A stretch of 64,000 nt of DNA, from assembly GCF_033807575.1 (NCBI RefSeq), contig NC_084730.1, positions 4,323,986 to 4,387,985 of the forward strand, given 5' to 3'. Below are positions 1-10,370 of the stretch, in pieces; positions within the stretch are counted from its first letter, which is position 1; every line of letters begins with the position of its first letter. The translations under genes were made by a program, and so were the position numbers. Source of the DNA: Cydia pomonella. Lineage: Eukaryota > Arthropoda > Insecta > Lepidoptera > Tortricidae. The notes under the pieces are model-generated. The model searched no databases. It saw only the letters and a list, made by a program, of their open reading frames with translations, and had not been told where the DNA came from.

Positions 1-59
1 ATTATAATCAACCAAAAAAATAATAATAAATCAACCAAAACTCATTAAAAGCAGATAGT

Positions 60-428
60 TTGAGTGTGACGTCTCAGAATACATTCTCATTTCTGTCTGA
101 TTTGACTGATTACCACTCTATAATAAAAATAAAACCATCTACACCTAATAATTATTCTGTAGGTTATGCAACAAAGCGTGCATTTGAGATACGCCCCCAT
201 TATGTTCCTTCCTTTGTAGAACGCCGAGCAAAGATAACCTTTTTAATTAGGTTAAACAGAGCCAAAGGTTTCATACCCCTGGCTTCCATTTAGGTACAGC
301 ATTAGGTAATGGTGCCCTTGACTTTTTTAAGTTTTTAAATTAACAAGAATTTGCGGACATCTGAACCTTTTTTCATTTGTAGTTTTACATGTATGTAAAA
401 TGTATAATTGTTGGTGCAATAAAGAATA

Positions 429-463
<35 letters not shown>
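60..463 (+). mobile_element. Probable LINE 3' end with (ACTT)n tail
   Basis: A short open stretch (60-293) is followed by about 120 bases of AT-rich sequence, a TGCAATAAAG motif near 416-425, and then a run of ACTT repeats to about 463. An AATAAA-like signal followed by a simple-repeat tail is the usual 3' end of lepidopteran non-LTR retrotransposons. The peptide has no domain I recognise, so the LINE assignment rests on the tail only. Confidence 0.35.
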
Positions 464-956
464 TTTAATGACGATGCAAATTTTGTACCCCTGATTATGA
501 TTCTGGTTCTAAATGACTTGCCAAAGGTTTTCCTCTTCTTTTTATGACGCTTTTTAATTGTTTTTTATTGGGTATTAAAATTTGAAAATTGTTGTCGAAA
601 AGGTTTGCAATTTTTTTAATCGATATTAAATATTGCAGATGAATATGCATAGGAGGCCAATTAGGTCGTACACTTGACATTAAGAGTCCGGTAACGATTT
701 TAGTGGAAACATTTAAAATTGAAAAATTTAGTCGTTTAAATTGTACACCATTTGTTACGTAATATCTAAATAACAAGTATTGGTTTCTAATTTCTATTAG
801 CACGTCTACTCATCTTAATTTTTAATAATAAGGTCGCAAGCTTGTGTCCCCGGTAACATGTGACAAGAAGGGACAGTTTTTAAAAATTTATCAAAAAATT
901 ATGGTGGTAAATTATACAAAATGATGTATAAGTATATATAGTCTATAATTTTACTT

Positions 957-1968
957 TATATCAATGACCTTCCACGAAACATTAATTACCCTATGGTCCT
1001 GTTCGCTGATCACAGCACCGTTATAATAGAATGTAAAGATATTGATCACTATGAATCCGAAATTAATAATACAATTGTTGACATAATTAAATGGCTCAAT
1101 ATAAATAATTTATTGATAAATCTCGATAAGACTAAAATTATCCATTTCTACCAACGAAAACTACCTCCTCCAATTTGCTGCAAATATGAAGGTTAATGTA
1201 TAGAGTCTGTTACCGACCAGTGGCGGCGCGTCACAAACATTCGTAGGGAACCCGGAGCTAATTTTGCTTTCCTTTTCTCCATGAACCGATCGTGAAAGTA
1301 CTCAACGGGCTGAAGTTTAGACAAGCCGGTGGGAATCGAGTTCTTTGAACGATCCGCCACTGTTAACGACACAAAGTTTTTAGGGGTACAAATTGATGAA
1401 AACTTATCTTGGAAAGCCCATACGGAAGAAATGTGCAAAACAGTTAGTCAGTATGCCTACGCCCTACATATACTATCCAAAAAAGCAAGTCCTCACGCAG
1501 TTTTAGTAGCATATCATGGTTTTGTAGCTTCAAAGTTGCGGTATGGTATTATCTTTTGGGGAAAAAAATTGTAAGGCACAAAAGAGGTGCATTAGAGCAA
1601 TGTGTGGCCTCAAAACACTCGACAGTTGCGTATCATATTTCAAAGACTTAAGAATTTTGACGGTGCCCTTGCTTTTCATTTTTGAAGTGATAATATTTGT
1701 AAAAAACAAAACAAGCTTGTTCAAAAAGCATCTTGATATTTCTCACAGAAATCTGAGAGCTAAGCATATACACAATCTTTGCATAATTCCTGCAAAAACA
1801 TCATTGTTGCGAAAAAGTGTGTATTACTTGGCCAGTAAAATATATAATAAATTGCCGATTACCTTTAAGTCACTAAATATATTAAAAGTTAAAAATAAGT
1901 TAATGACATTATTAATTCATAAATGTTATCATTCCATTGCTGATAATTCAATTGATGACTTAGAATAA
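957..1968 (+). pseudogene. LINE ORF2 remnant: reverse transcriptase C-terminal half, broken
   Basis: Translation gives YINDLP followed about ten residues on by LFADHSTVI, the reverse-transcriptase region around the catalytic YADD box, here FADH, so a catalytic Asp is lost. It continues through KTKIIHF, TKFLGVQIDENLSWKAH (the FLG.x.D.L.W box after the palm domain) and SKLRYGIIFWG to a C-terminal tail with KAQKRCIRAMCG and SVYYLASKIYNKLP. An in-frame TAA lies at 1194-1196, a 145-bp MITE interrupts the frame at 1218-1362, and there is a frameshift near 1570. It is 5'-truncated, lacking endonuclease and fingers. The pattern fits the Jockey/CR1 group; the exact clade is not certain. Confidence 0.85.
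1218..1362. mobile_element. Short hAT-type MITE inserted in the LINE
   Basis: The element begins CAGTGGCGG and ends CCGCCACTG, a 9-bp perfect terminal inverted repeat with partial pairing further in. It is flanked by TTACCGAC at 1210-1217 and TTAACGAC at 1363-1370, an 8-bp target duplication with one mismatch. Eight-bp duplications are typical of the hAT superfamily. At 145 bp it has no coding capacity. Removing the element and one flank copy rejoins the LINE reading frame (VTD|TKFLG), which confirms both boundaries. Confidence 0.8.
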
Positions 1969-2300
1969 TATGTATACAACAATTTGTTTTTTTTTTTTTA
2001 AATAGACATCTAATGGACATAATATTTATGAATTATATGTAATGATACAAATTTATATTTTATATTTTGACAATTTCAATTCTTATAAACTACCTATGTA
2101 CCTAATATTCATTATTGAATTGTCATAGCTGTAAGTAGGGTTACATAATTACTCGTACTCGGTGAGCATGATAGTTTAGTTTCTAGTATTAAGTTTAATG
2201 TTTTTGTATGTCGTTTGGCATAATATAGTGAAACTGTACATATATAAACTGACCACCAATGTTATTCTACCTATATTTACAAATAAAACACTTACTTATT
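1969..2300 (+). mobile_element. 3' UTR of the LINE at 957-1968
   Basis: AT-rich sequence after the LINE stop codon runs to an AATAAA at about 2282 and a degenerate ACTTA/TTTACT tail near 2290-2305. No other feature is visible. Confidence 0.5.
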
Positions 2301-2305
2301 TACTA

Positions 2306-2895
2306 AGATCAGTATTAAAATTACGTTGAAATTAAGTCGATTTTCAGAGAAATTGTCACTTGTTATGAAGTTATTTCTAGAGAAAATTGATTTAGTCTAT
2401 CTTTCATTTACACTACTTCAAATTTATAATAACAAAAACGTAGTTTATTAAAGTTGAAGTACAGGATATGTGTAATACAAAATACCATTTTTAGCAGTCC
2501 AAACTTTACGAAATTTACAAATGAGATCGACAAAATCAGTGCTTTACGCGAGTTTACCTAAACGTCCATCACAAAACAACATTACTAATTAAGTGAGTCT
2601 GTTTGAAAAAAATAAATAAAATAAAAGATAACAAGACGTGCTAATAGAAACCAGTACTTGTTATTTCTAGTAGTTAACAAAACGTGTACAATTTCATCGA
2701 CTAAGGAATCTACCAATTTGACATTTTTGCGACTAAAATCGATAATGGCCTATTAAATCGATATCTAAATGATGTAATTTAATTACCATGTGCGCGTTCA
2801 TTTCACTCGGACTTGTGCGCACATAATAAGACACGCACGCACGAGCGAATGAGAACAAAAAGGCATTCTTTACATATAAATTTGATATCAAATGT
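2306..2895. other. AT-rich stretch, nothing identified
   Basis: No credible coding frame, tandem repeat or terminal inverted repeat was found. It is probably old intergenic or intronic sequence. Confidence 0.4.
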
Positions 2896-2897
2896 AA

Positions 2898-3050
2898 GTA
2901 AAATAAAAACCGGCCAAGAGCATGTCGGGCCAATGATCAGTGTAGGGTTCCGTAGTTACCCTTCCGTCACAATAAGCTACACTGGAGCTGTTAGTATCGT
3001 AGATTGTTAACCAAGGGATGAAACGGTACCTTTCACCCGAGTTAAACAAA
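2898..3050 (+). repeat. Fragment related to Repeat R
   Basis: It starts AAAACCGGCCAAGAGC and continues to AGGGTTCCGTAG, matching the head of the Repeat R copies at 12191, 40049, 58370 and 63049. Further on, ATTGTTAACCAAGGGATGAAA at about 3003 recurs at 55857, so this may be a composite of two dispersed repeats. Confidence 0.55.
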
Positions 3051-3923
3051 TAGGCAAATTTGCATAATCAGCACCTAATTAAAGTAATAGACGTATGGCC
3101 ATGATTTTTTACTTTGGATTTACTTCCAATCGGAGACTTCGCATGTATAAAGATAAATATCCCATAGCGAAAAACATTTAGATTGCTATATAAACCTTAG
3201 TTTTTTATCGCGTGGAATTCTGACGTCTTCTGGTGATGTCAGGCAAAAAATAGTCCTTAAATTTATGGTGAGAATTTTAAGCCAAAATAAAACATCGGAA
3301 ATACATTGGGACATGATTATTTTTAATTTCAATCATCGTAATAGTTTATTCGTAAAAACAATGATAGTTTAATTTTAAAGTGCACTATTTCGACAAGAGA
3401 AAATATCAGGTATTTTACTGGGGTAAAAATAATCGTTACTGGTATCATTCTAATGACTTTCATATATCGCAAACCTTTGGACTAAAATTATATTTTTTAT
3501 ACTTTGTACTATTTCGTCTCGTTGTAAACAAAAAATAATGTTCAAGTGAATTGGTTAATACCGTGGCAGCTCCAGCTATCCTCCATACGAACCCTCTTTT
3601 TAGCATATCTGGCCACTGCTTTATCCTCGTAAGGCCCAAGGTCCTACCTATAGGACTTATTCAGTTCGATGAAATTTAAATCATATTCAATTAGGACAGA
3701 GTTGCATTTGTTTTGTTTCGTGCAATTTTCAAACAAAATAAAATCTACTGTATTCCGTGCACTATAGGTTCAAATTCCAGTGGCAAATTTTGGATTTTTC
3801 ATTTCTATGGCTGGGCCTTAAGAGGATATAATAATAATAAATGTCTATGTCACGTGCTTGAAATAATTATCATTCTTTGTATTTTCCTAAAATCAAACAT
3901 TATAATTGATTGAGTTTTATCAG
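3051..3923. other. AT-rich stretch upstream of candidate exon
   Basis: No coding frame stands out. The last bases before 3924 (TGAGTTTTATCAG) resemble a splice acceptor with a weak pyrimidine tract. If the exon at 3924 is real, this stretch is its upstream intron. Confidence 0.3.
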
Positions 3924-4073
3924 GCATTTGACGTAATCCACCGTTCGTGCGACGGAGGCAGTGGCAAGCGGCGTCCAGAGGTGGGACCAAAGGTCGGGTC
4001 GCTGTGTTCCACTCCAACCTATGGCCGCCGCTCGCCGCTGCTGCCGCCGCACGATATCGTGACCGAGCCATGA
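3924..4073 (+). CDS. Candidate 3' terminal coding exon, unidentified host gene
   Basis: After a TTTTATCAG acceptor-like site, one frame is open for 49 codons and stops at TGA 4071-4073. About two thirds of the third positions are G or C, against an AT-rich background, which is what a genuine coding exon looks like here. The peptide begins AFDVIHRSCDGG and ends LLPPHDIVTEP, a basic, Pro/Ser-rich tail with no domain I recognise. The rest of the gene would lie upstream, beyond the window or in small exons I cannot see. The alternative is a chance GC-rich island: the minus strand is also open here (3850-4209), with an Ala run. Confidence 0.4.
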   Translation, partial: AFDVIHRSCDGGSGKRRPEVGPKVGSLCSTPTYGRRSPLLPPHDIVTEP

Positions 4074-4232
4074 GTGTGTTCTCCTTACATCTATCTATCC
4101 TCGCTTTCAAACAAATTGCATAATTGTTTACGTCATGACTCATGTCATTCGACTTCCAATAGTTTGAACGTGCGAATGTGTTTGAAATTACGTTCAAGGG
4201 AACTGCCAACTTTGAAAATTTTCAGTCAAATA

Positions 4233-4287
4233 ATATGAAGTTAATATTTCTTGCATGAACTCTATGCAAAAAATATTAACTTCATAT
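4233..4287. repeat. Short near-perfect hairpin
   Basis: Two 24-nt arms (4233-4256 and 4264-4287) are complementary with a single mismatch around a 7-nt loop. The arms read ATATGAAGTTAATATTT and its complement. This could be a MITE relic or a small transcribed hairpin; nothing else distinguishes the two. Confidence 0.6.
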
Positions 4288-4289
4288 AA

Positions 4290-4983
4290 AAATAATTGAT
4301 AATAATATGTACGGTAATAAAATGTTCACTATACCTGAAACGTCAAATTATGACAGCTGTCAGAATTCCACGCAATTAAAAACGAAGGTTTAGATGAAAA
4401 AACCTATTTCAGCAAACTGCAGTAATTTTAAAATGATTATTAAAGAATGAAAAAGTAAAGTATAGCAATAAGTCCTAGATATAATGCATTGTACATGAGT
4501 GCATTTAACGAATATGAATATGCATACAAAATTAGCGGAATTGCCTCTTACTTTTTAATTTTTTACTCTTTCGTTCTAAAACTGCCAATAGTAAATGGCA
4601 TTACACATACAGCCAATGAAACTGTTAAAGAGAAATTAAATATTGACTGATAAGGAATTATGCAAGCCGTAAATTTATGGATTTCTGTCTGAATATTCCA
4701 AAGTTACTTAACGAATTTACTGCAAACTGATTCTGATAAAGTCTCATCTAACTGCGTTGTCATCTCCAACCTCCGAGTAATAAACCAACATAAGTTGAAT
4801 CTTGGGAACAGAAATATTTATATATGATTGGAGACCAAGTTAAATTGGTTATAGAAGAAATGGAGAGCTACAGCCTCGTAATCAACCACTAAGTTGATTG
4901 CTGAATTGAAACTAAAACTTGGTTATAACGGTTTAATTTAATAAGAAAGAGTAATTAGATATATATATATATATATATTTTTA
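4290..4983. other. AT-rich stretch, nothing identified
   Basis: No frame, inverted repeat or tandem repeat of note, apart from a short (TA)n run near 4959-4977. Confidence 0.4.
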
Positions 4984-5185
4984 TTATAGGACATTATTAC
5001 ACAAATTGACTAAGTCCCACAGTAAGCTCATTAGGGCTTGTGTTGAGGGTACTTAAACAACGATATATATAATATATAAATACTTAAATACATAGAAAAC
5101 ATCCATGACTCAGGAACAAATATCCATGCTCATCACACGAATAAATGCCCTTACCAGGATTTGAACCCGGGACCATCAGCGTCGT
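4984..5185 (-). mobile_element. SINE-A copy, 5'-truncated
   Basis: On the minus strand this is the SINE-A body with its B box (GGTTCAAATCC) and the tail ending CACAAATTGAC...GTCCTATAATA. The tRNA A-box end is missing: sequence diverges after the GATGGTCCCGGG part. Compare the full copy at 18595-18855. Confidence 0.85.
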
Positions 5186-5356
5186 GACAATTATGACTAA
5201 GTATTAATTTTCTGCCACAGCAATCACAAATATGACTAGAGTCCAAGGGAAGAGGTCTAGCAGCGCGGAGTCTCTTCTGCCTGAGGTTATCTAACCAGTC
5301 CTTATCATGTTTGTCTACGCTCGCTTTGAGTTCTCAACGCCACTCTGGCCTACACC

Positions 5357-5945
5357 TTTTTAGTTTAGTTTAGTTTAGTTTAGTTTCTTTAATGGTAAAA
5401 AGTATTTTACAGGTCACACGGGTACATTTGAAATTATGCTAGATATACATAATTCTAGATATAAATTAACAGGTGAAAGTTTACGGTTCCTTAATTTTAA
5501 AAATAATTGTGTGATAGTTATTACAATATTTTTTAAATTATCTCGTTCATAAAATCATTGACAGAATAACATGCTTGGTCTAGTAGTAAACATTTAAGTT
5601 TTTTAGCGAACAGAGTCGCTTTCAGTCAATTTAATGTCATTAGGAATTTTGTTGTATATTTTGGGCCCAATAACACTGAGTGTCTTTCGGACCTTCGTGA
5701 GTCGTTGAATAGGAGCGACTAGTACGAGCAATCTGCGGCTATTTACATCGCGGATACAGGTTTTTATGTATGTTTTAAGGTTTGTTCTAACGTATTTGCA
5801 TGCTTCTAATGTATAAACGGCGGGCAGTGTTAGTATCTTATGGGTCTTAAATAGTTCCTTGGCGGGGTGATCGAACGGTTTGTTGGAGATAACACGAAAA
5901 GCTCGTTTTTGAATTTTGACCTTAATATGTCTATAACGATTAATA
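5357..5945 (-). pseudogene. LINE ORF2 C-terminal remnant with (TTTAG)n tail
   Basis: The minus strand reads KIQKRAFRVISNKPFDHPAK, then LFKTHKILTLP, YVRTNLKTY and a conserved SVIGPKIYNKIPNDIKL box, open from about 5935 down to a stop near 5608. A small frameshift then leads into FAKKLKCLLL. This is the same protein region as the LINE at 1543-1968 (KAQKRCIRAM..., SKIYNKLP), so it is a related element. The 3' UTR ends in TTTAG repeats at 5357-5387 as read on the plus strand. No ATG-initiated frame covers it. Confidence 0.8.
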
Positions 5946-6330
5946 AACTAATTACATGACTATATATACCTTATCCTATTGTAAGTGTTAGGTTCAGAGC
6001 AATCTAGCTAGTCGTTTTAAAATCAGAGCTTAACTACGTTTGTATGGATAACCGAGCTCGCTGGGGAACTAACCAAAATTCTAGCATATATTATATACTT
6101 GAAAATGAAATCCTAAAGCGCAAAAACCCTAAGTAGAAATTCTAATTTTCCTTCTACTTGGATATATAAATATCTACTCGTTTCACAATATCACCCTACA
6201 TTATAGTTGGGTCTAAGTACAGAATTAACCGTAAACCCAACAAGAACCCAACCATAACAATAAATACTAATGATACTAGAATAACTCTAAATCTTCATTT
6301 CTCGGTCAGCGGACACTTTCCTTTTCAAGG

Positions 6331-6933
6331 AAACCTTCACAGTCTTTTGGTTGGTACCGGGCAACGATTATGTATTTGAATTCAGAACTATCGCCCTGCT
6401 AAAGGAATAAATATCTGCAGGCAAGCATTCTGAAGGAAGCAGTCATTAAAGGTAGTTGATATTGTAATCTAGCTGAATGTTATAAAATATATATAAAATC
6501 ATAAATCTACGTCGAGCGTTTATATTCGCCACCACGGTTAGACGCATTCCCATTTCCATGGTGGAGGTGCGGGTAAATTTATTTTTCTGTGTTTTTCTTT
6601 TACCATAAGCTGTATCCAACCATTTTGAGGATCGTAGCCATAAGCTCGACTTGGGCTGGTTTGCACACGCGCTACATTGAATAATGCTGACTCATAGCGA
6701 ATGGGAAGTAGTAAAATATTCTACTCTGTATGGGCCTGGAGTAGAGGAGTCTGTTGTTAGGATAGAGTAGGCTAGGGTGTAGTTTTGTAATAATGATTAC
6801 CACTTCCTCCCGAGGAGGGATGACTGCCACCTTCCAAATTCTCGCCTGCAGATATTTATTCCGTTAGCAGGGCGATAGTTCTGAATTCAAATACATAATC
6901 GTTGCCAGTTATCTACCAAAAGACTGAAGGTTT
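6331..6933. repeat. Inverted repeat pair, about 115-bp arms
   Basis: 6331-6446 and 6821-6933 are inverted copies containing GATTATGTATTTGAATTCAG and TATCGCCCTGCTAA, with roughly 85% identity by eye. The spacer carries one of the two direct repeats listed separately. It looks like a foldback element, or two opposing insertions of one dispersed repeat. Confidence 0.75.
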
Positions 6934-7040
6934 CAATCTTTCACATATCTCGGGTGGAAGTGGCAATCATAATCAGAAATCTACCTCAAGCGTTTATATT
7001 CGCCACCACGGTTAGACACATTCCCCTTTACAGTACACAT
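6502..7040 (+). repeat. Direct repeat pair around the right arm of the inverted repeat
   Basis: 6502-6561 and 6976-7040 share AATCTAC and GCGTTTATATTCGCCACCAC, then GGTTAGAC and CATTCCC, in the same orientation. One copy lies between the inverted arms and one lies just outside the right arm. Confidence 0.75.
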
Positions 7041-7152
7041 GGTGCTCATTATCGCACTAGTGGCAGCACATTACGTAACTGAAAAAAGTTTAAAGGGCCA
7101 TGTTGTAGGCAATTCGCAACTTCCTTCGGTCGTGTTTTAATTGCAAATAGGC

Positions 7153-7240
7153 ACAAAGGATGCTGGCGGCATTCCCTCGTTGTATCGAATTGCCGATACG
7201 TTGTGCGCGGAAACCGCCAGTGCTTCGATCTCTTTCAGCC
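7153..7240 (-). mobile_element. LINE-Q ORF2 3' fragment
   Basis: The minus strand carries the codons for VSAxRYNEGMPPAS as read in one frame, the same DNA block (GGCGGCATTCCCTCGTTGTA) found at 16808, 19453 and 40470. Only a piece of the terminal block remains. Confidence 0.65.
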
Positions 7241-7254
7241 CCGATACTCAGCAT

Positions 7255-7501
7255 ACGGCCGGATCCGAAGAATGATTAAGACACGTTTAAGATCTTTAAA
7301 AGATCGATAACTGAACGACATGTCAAAATTGACAATTCCGCTGTGATCCCAATACGATCTATCTACGATATTGCTAACGTCAAAGTGGCATTGGTTGCCC
7401 GAATCGAGCTGCTTCTGTCAATTATACGACATACAAACGATACCTAAATGAGAACTTATCTAAACCAGAACTTATCGTTATATAGTTCATTCTGCGAACC
7501 G
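7255..7501 (+). mobile_element. MITE-like element, ACGGCC-GAAGAATGA family
   Basis: Starts CGGCCGGATCCGAAGAATGA and continues AAGACACGTTTAA...CGATACCTAAATGAGAAC. It aligns throughout with 31007-31266 in the opposite orientation. The right end (TTCATTCTGCGAACCG) is an imperfect inverted match to the left end, suggesting a DNA-type element with short terminal inverted repeats. Confidence 0.7.
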
Positions 7502-7699
7502 TTACTCTGTGTAAGATATTTACAAAACTCCTTGATTTATTTTATTACGTATTATTGATAAACAATAATTCTAACGGCCAGTGATAAACGTGCCGTACCG
7601 CAATGGCTTGCTGGCCTAATGACAACAATAAAATTTATAGCTCGCCAAATAGCCTATAAATGGAAGGGAAGGCAACCGTCATTGAGGAATCAAATATTG

Positions 7700-7990
7700 A
7701 TGGTTTACAGGGTGAAATTTTTCCTCATGCCTCGGACACCAAACGTAACACGCTCCGAGCATGCGTTTAGTGACCATCCCGCGCTCGAATCGGGTTGATT
7801 GAATGACTAAACTGTCATAGATATTTTTTTTAATTCACCTTGTTTCAAAGTTAATACCAATTAAAATATCTTCGTATTCAATGTTATGGCACTGCTGGTG
7901 CTTGAAAAATGGAGAACTAGGCTCTTCGAAACATGTCGCGCGAGAGACTTAAAAGACGTGAATGAAACCGTAAAATGATCTAAATATTAT
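7700..7990. repeat. Dispersed repeat shared with 56780-56880
   Basis: The segment around 7886-7985 (GTGCTTGAAAAATGGAGA, CGCGCGAGAGACTTAAAA, CGTAAAAT) is matched at 56787-56872. The preceding 180 bases look like part of the same unit but lack a second copy here. Confidence 0.55.
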
Positions 7991-8169
7991 GGCCACCCTT
8001 ATGGATACCCTTCTGCAGGGACAGACCTGGAGGACTTTTTATAGGAGGGGGGTTACTATATTTTTATATTTTTTACATTTCTTATTTTATTAGAATTAAT
8101 TTACTAAGTTTATTTTACTTATAAATTATAATATGACATTGTTGTTAGTAATTCTTACACTTTCCATTT

Positions 8170-8347
8170 ATACTATCGTAATATGATGGTATCATCGAGC
8201 TGATCTGATGATGGAGACGGAAGGTGGCCATAGGAACTCTGTAATGAACCAGCGCAACCTAATTGTGTTTTAGGTTTATAAAATTGTCTCGATGAGTATT
8301 ACTTGCCTGTGACAAGAAAAGTACAGTCAGCGATAAAAGCTTGTACC
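8170..8347 (+). mobile_element. MITE, GTACAAGCTTTTAT family, right part
   Basis: Shares ATGGTATCATCGAGCTGATC, CATAGGAACTCTGTAA and the right terminus GCGATAAAAGCTTGTACC with the copies at 17699, 21815 and 40706. The left terminus is missing. Confidence 0.75.
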
Positions 8348-8599
8348 TCTAAATGAAATATTTGCCAAAAAATAATTTATTTCATTGTCTTGTAATTTTT
8401 TAAATTTTTTAATTAATGTTGTATGAAGTAGAAATCACTGCAAATAATTAAACAATGCTTAAGAAATGTTAAATAACTTGCTGTTCGGGCGAGACTAGGG
8501 TATATACGACATCAGCTCACCGCTCTACCAATTCATTACTTACTTTACCTTACTTTACTTACCAAGACTTACTCGTTGACAGCGAATATTGGTCAATAT

Positions 8600-8860
8600 A
8601 TAGTATTGGTGGTTGGGAATATTGGAATATTGGCACGCATGCTAGCCTAGACATAAAACGCCAGTTACGGAAAGAGAGACCTAAGCCCTCCTACGTGTAC
8701 ACGTTCAACGCAGCTGGCCAACTTTATTGTCACGCGTGCAATAGAGTATTTCAGAGCCAGTTCGGCCTGGCCAGCCACATTAGGGCTCATGCTAGACAAC
8801 GTCCATAATGTGTTTATTTAGGGTCGCCGTCATCGAAAACGATGAGGAGGACTATATAAT
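8600..8860 (+). pseudogene. LINE ORF2 C-terminus with a C2H2 zinc finger
   Basis: The frame ending at TAA 8806-8808 reads KRQLRKERPKPSYVYTF, then QLYCHACNRVF and FGLASHIRAHARQRP. The spacing C-x2-C-x12-H-x3-H is an intact C2H2 finger. A C-terminal finger of this kind is seen in some insect non-LTR elements; here it would bind nucleic acid. The 3' UTR holds a small hairpin (CATCG-AAAA-CGATG, 8831-8845), then AT-rich sequence. The upstream reverse transcriptase is absent. A single-finger host protein is the less likely alternative. Confidence 0.65.
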
Positions 8861-8962
8861 ATTGGTATGTTTTATATGCACCTTAAATCCCTACTGTAAA
8901 AAGATGGTCAGAATCCCTTAATTATAATGAAATAGAATTACTTATGCACTGTAATGCACTGC

Positions 8963-9019
8963 ACGCACGCACACTCGGACGCACGCATGCACGCACGCTC
9001 GCATGCACGCACGCACGTA

Positions 9020-9071
<52 letters not shown>

Positions 9072-9092
9072 TGCACGCTCGCACGCACGCAT
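8963..9092. repeat. CGCA microsatellite
   Basis: About 130 bases of (GCAC/CGCA)n with a few TGCA interruptions. It accounts for an Arg-Ala-Cys-Val reading frame on the minus strand, which is not a gene. Confidence 0.95.
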
Positions 9093-9485
9093 GTTGTACG
9101 CCAGTAAATGAAATAAAATAAAGTTTTTTACCACGCGTAGAAAATAAATTTCTTTCTATTTTGTTTCAATAAAGCCAGAACGTACACGTAGAAACGTTCA
9201 ATGGGCACTAATAACCTATTGAACACGTAGCTGCTTGAAAACACTTGGATAATTCTATTGCGACTCGATTATTTCATTGGTTTCGCAAAAAATGAGCAAA
9301 TAATCTTATAGGCAAAGCAATAAGAAGGTATACATACAGGGAAATGCTTGGAGCACAATTTTTGACTCCGTAACTTTTTTGGACTAGTAGGGCCTCGGGG
9401 CCTCGTACCTACTAAGGTACGAGTGAATTGCAAAAAGTTTGTACATAGTTAAGGACCTGTAATTAGTCTAAAGTTGATTGACCCA

Positions 9486-9860
9486 GAGCTGGACCAGCGA
9501 GATGGCCATGCGATAGTGATAGCTCCTCTACACGATGGCCCAGCGCTGGAGCAGCGAGATGGCCATGCGATAGTGATAGCTCCTCTACACGATGGCCCAG
9601 CGATGGATCAGCGAGATGACCATGCGATAGTGATAGCTCCTCTACACGATGGCCCAGCGCTGGAGCAGCGAGATGGCCATGCGATAGTGATAGCTCCTCT
9701 ACACGATGGCCCAGCGCTGGAGCAGCGAGATGGCCATGCGATAGTGATAGCTCCTCTACACGATGGCCCAGCGCTGGAGCAGCGAGATGGCCATGCGATA
9801 GTGATAGCTCCTCTACACGATGGCCCAGCGCTGGACCAGCGAGATGGCCATGCGATGTTT
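9486..9860. repeat. 57-bp minisatellite, about 6.6 units
   Basis: Seven occurrences of CAGCGAGATG recur about every 57 bases, with few differences. Because 57 is a multiple of three, the array is open on both strands: plus repeats DGPALEQRDGHAIVIAPLH, minus repeats LGHRVEELSLSHGHLAAPA. Related single-copy sequence lies in the dispersed element at 42430-42660 (GGCCATCTTGCTGGTCCAGC) and at 10265-10365, so the unit arose by tandem amplification of part of that element. Neither frame has start-site or codon evidence of being a protein. Confidence 0.9.
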
Positions 9861-10264
9861 GAGAGCTCGCACTTATGAAATGGGCCCCGTGTAGATGCGT
9901 ACGCACCATTGAAGGCCCACTATGTATATTAAACTGTAATAATCAAAAACATTTTAAGAAAATTTTGCACGACTTTTTATCAAAAAAAGCCTACTACTCC
10001 ATTCAAGAGTACCTCTGTGACACATTGTAACATCATCGTGTAATATTAAATATGAGACCGCTTTTGTTAACTTACGTAAATGTATTGTGATTTGCATGAC
10101 TTATGTATTAAGTAGTAGTAAGTACCTAGATAATAAGTTTAACTGTTTGTACGCCTAATGGCAAGACCATGGTGATCCTATATTATTATGTTCCATCATT
10201 GTATCTACCCGTGTTCTACAGACAATAAATCAATTACAATTACAATTACTACCTTTGATATGCG

Positions 10265-10370
10265 GACAATAAACCGACACCGTGGCCATCCCATCGCCAT
10301 CCCACCGCGCCATAAGCCATCCGACACTACTGTGATGGCCCATCGTGTAGAGGAGCGATTACAACAATTA
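10265..10370 (-). repeat. Fragment of the ACACGATGGGCCATC dispersed element
   Basis: Contains CCATCCCACCGCGCCATAA and GATGGCCCATCGTGTAGAGG, the reverse complement of sequence at 42455-42570 with an internal deletion. Confidence 0.7.

Noticed and set aside
3850..4209. 119-codon minus-strand frame as a gene
   Set aside because: An Ala run and lack of motif; the plus-strand frame in the same GC-rich block has better exon signals.
8922..9134. Cys/Arg/Ala/Val-rich reading frame on the minus strand
   Set aside because: It is the translation of a CGCA microsatellite.
9463..9909. Long reading frames on both strands with 19-residue repeats, as protein genes
   Set aside because: They come from a 57-bp tandem unit with no stops; no other coding evidence.
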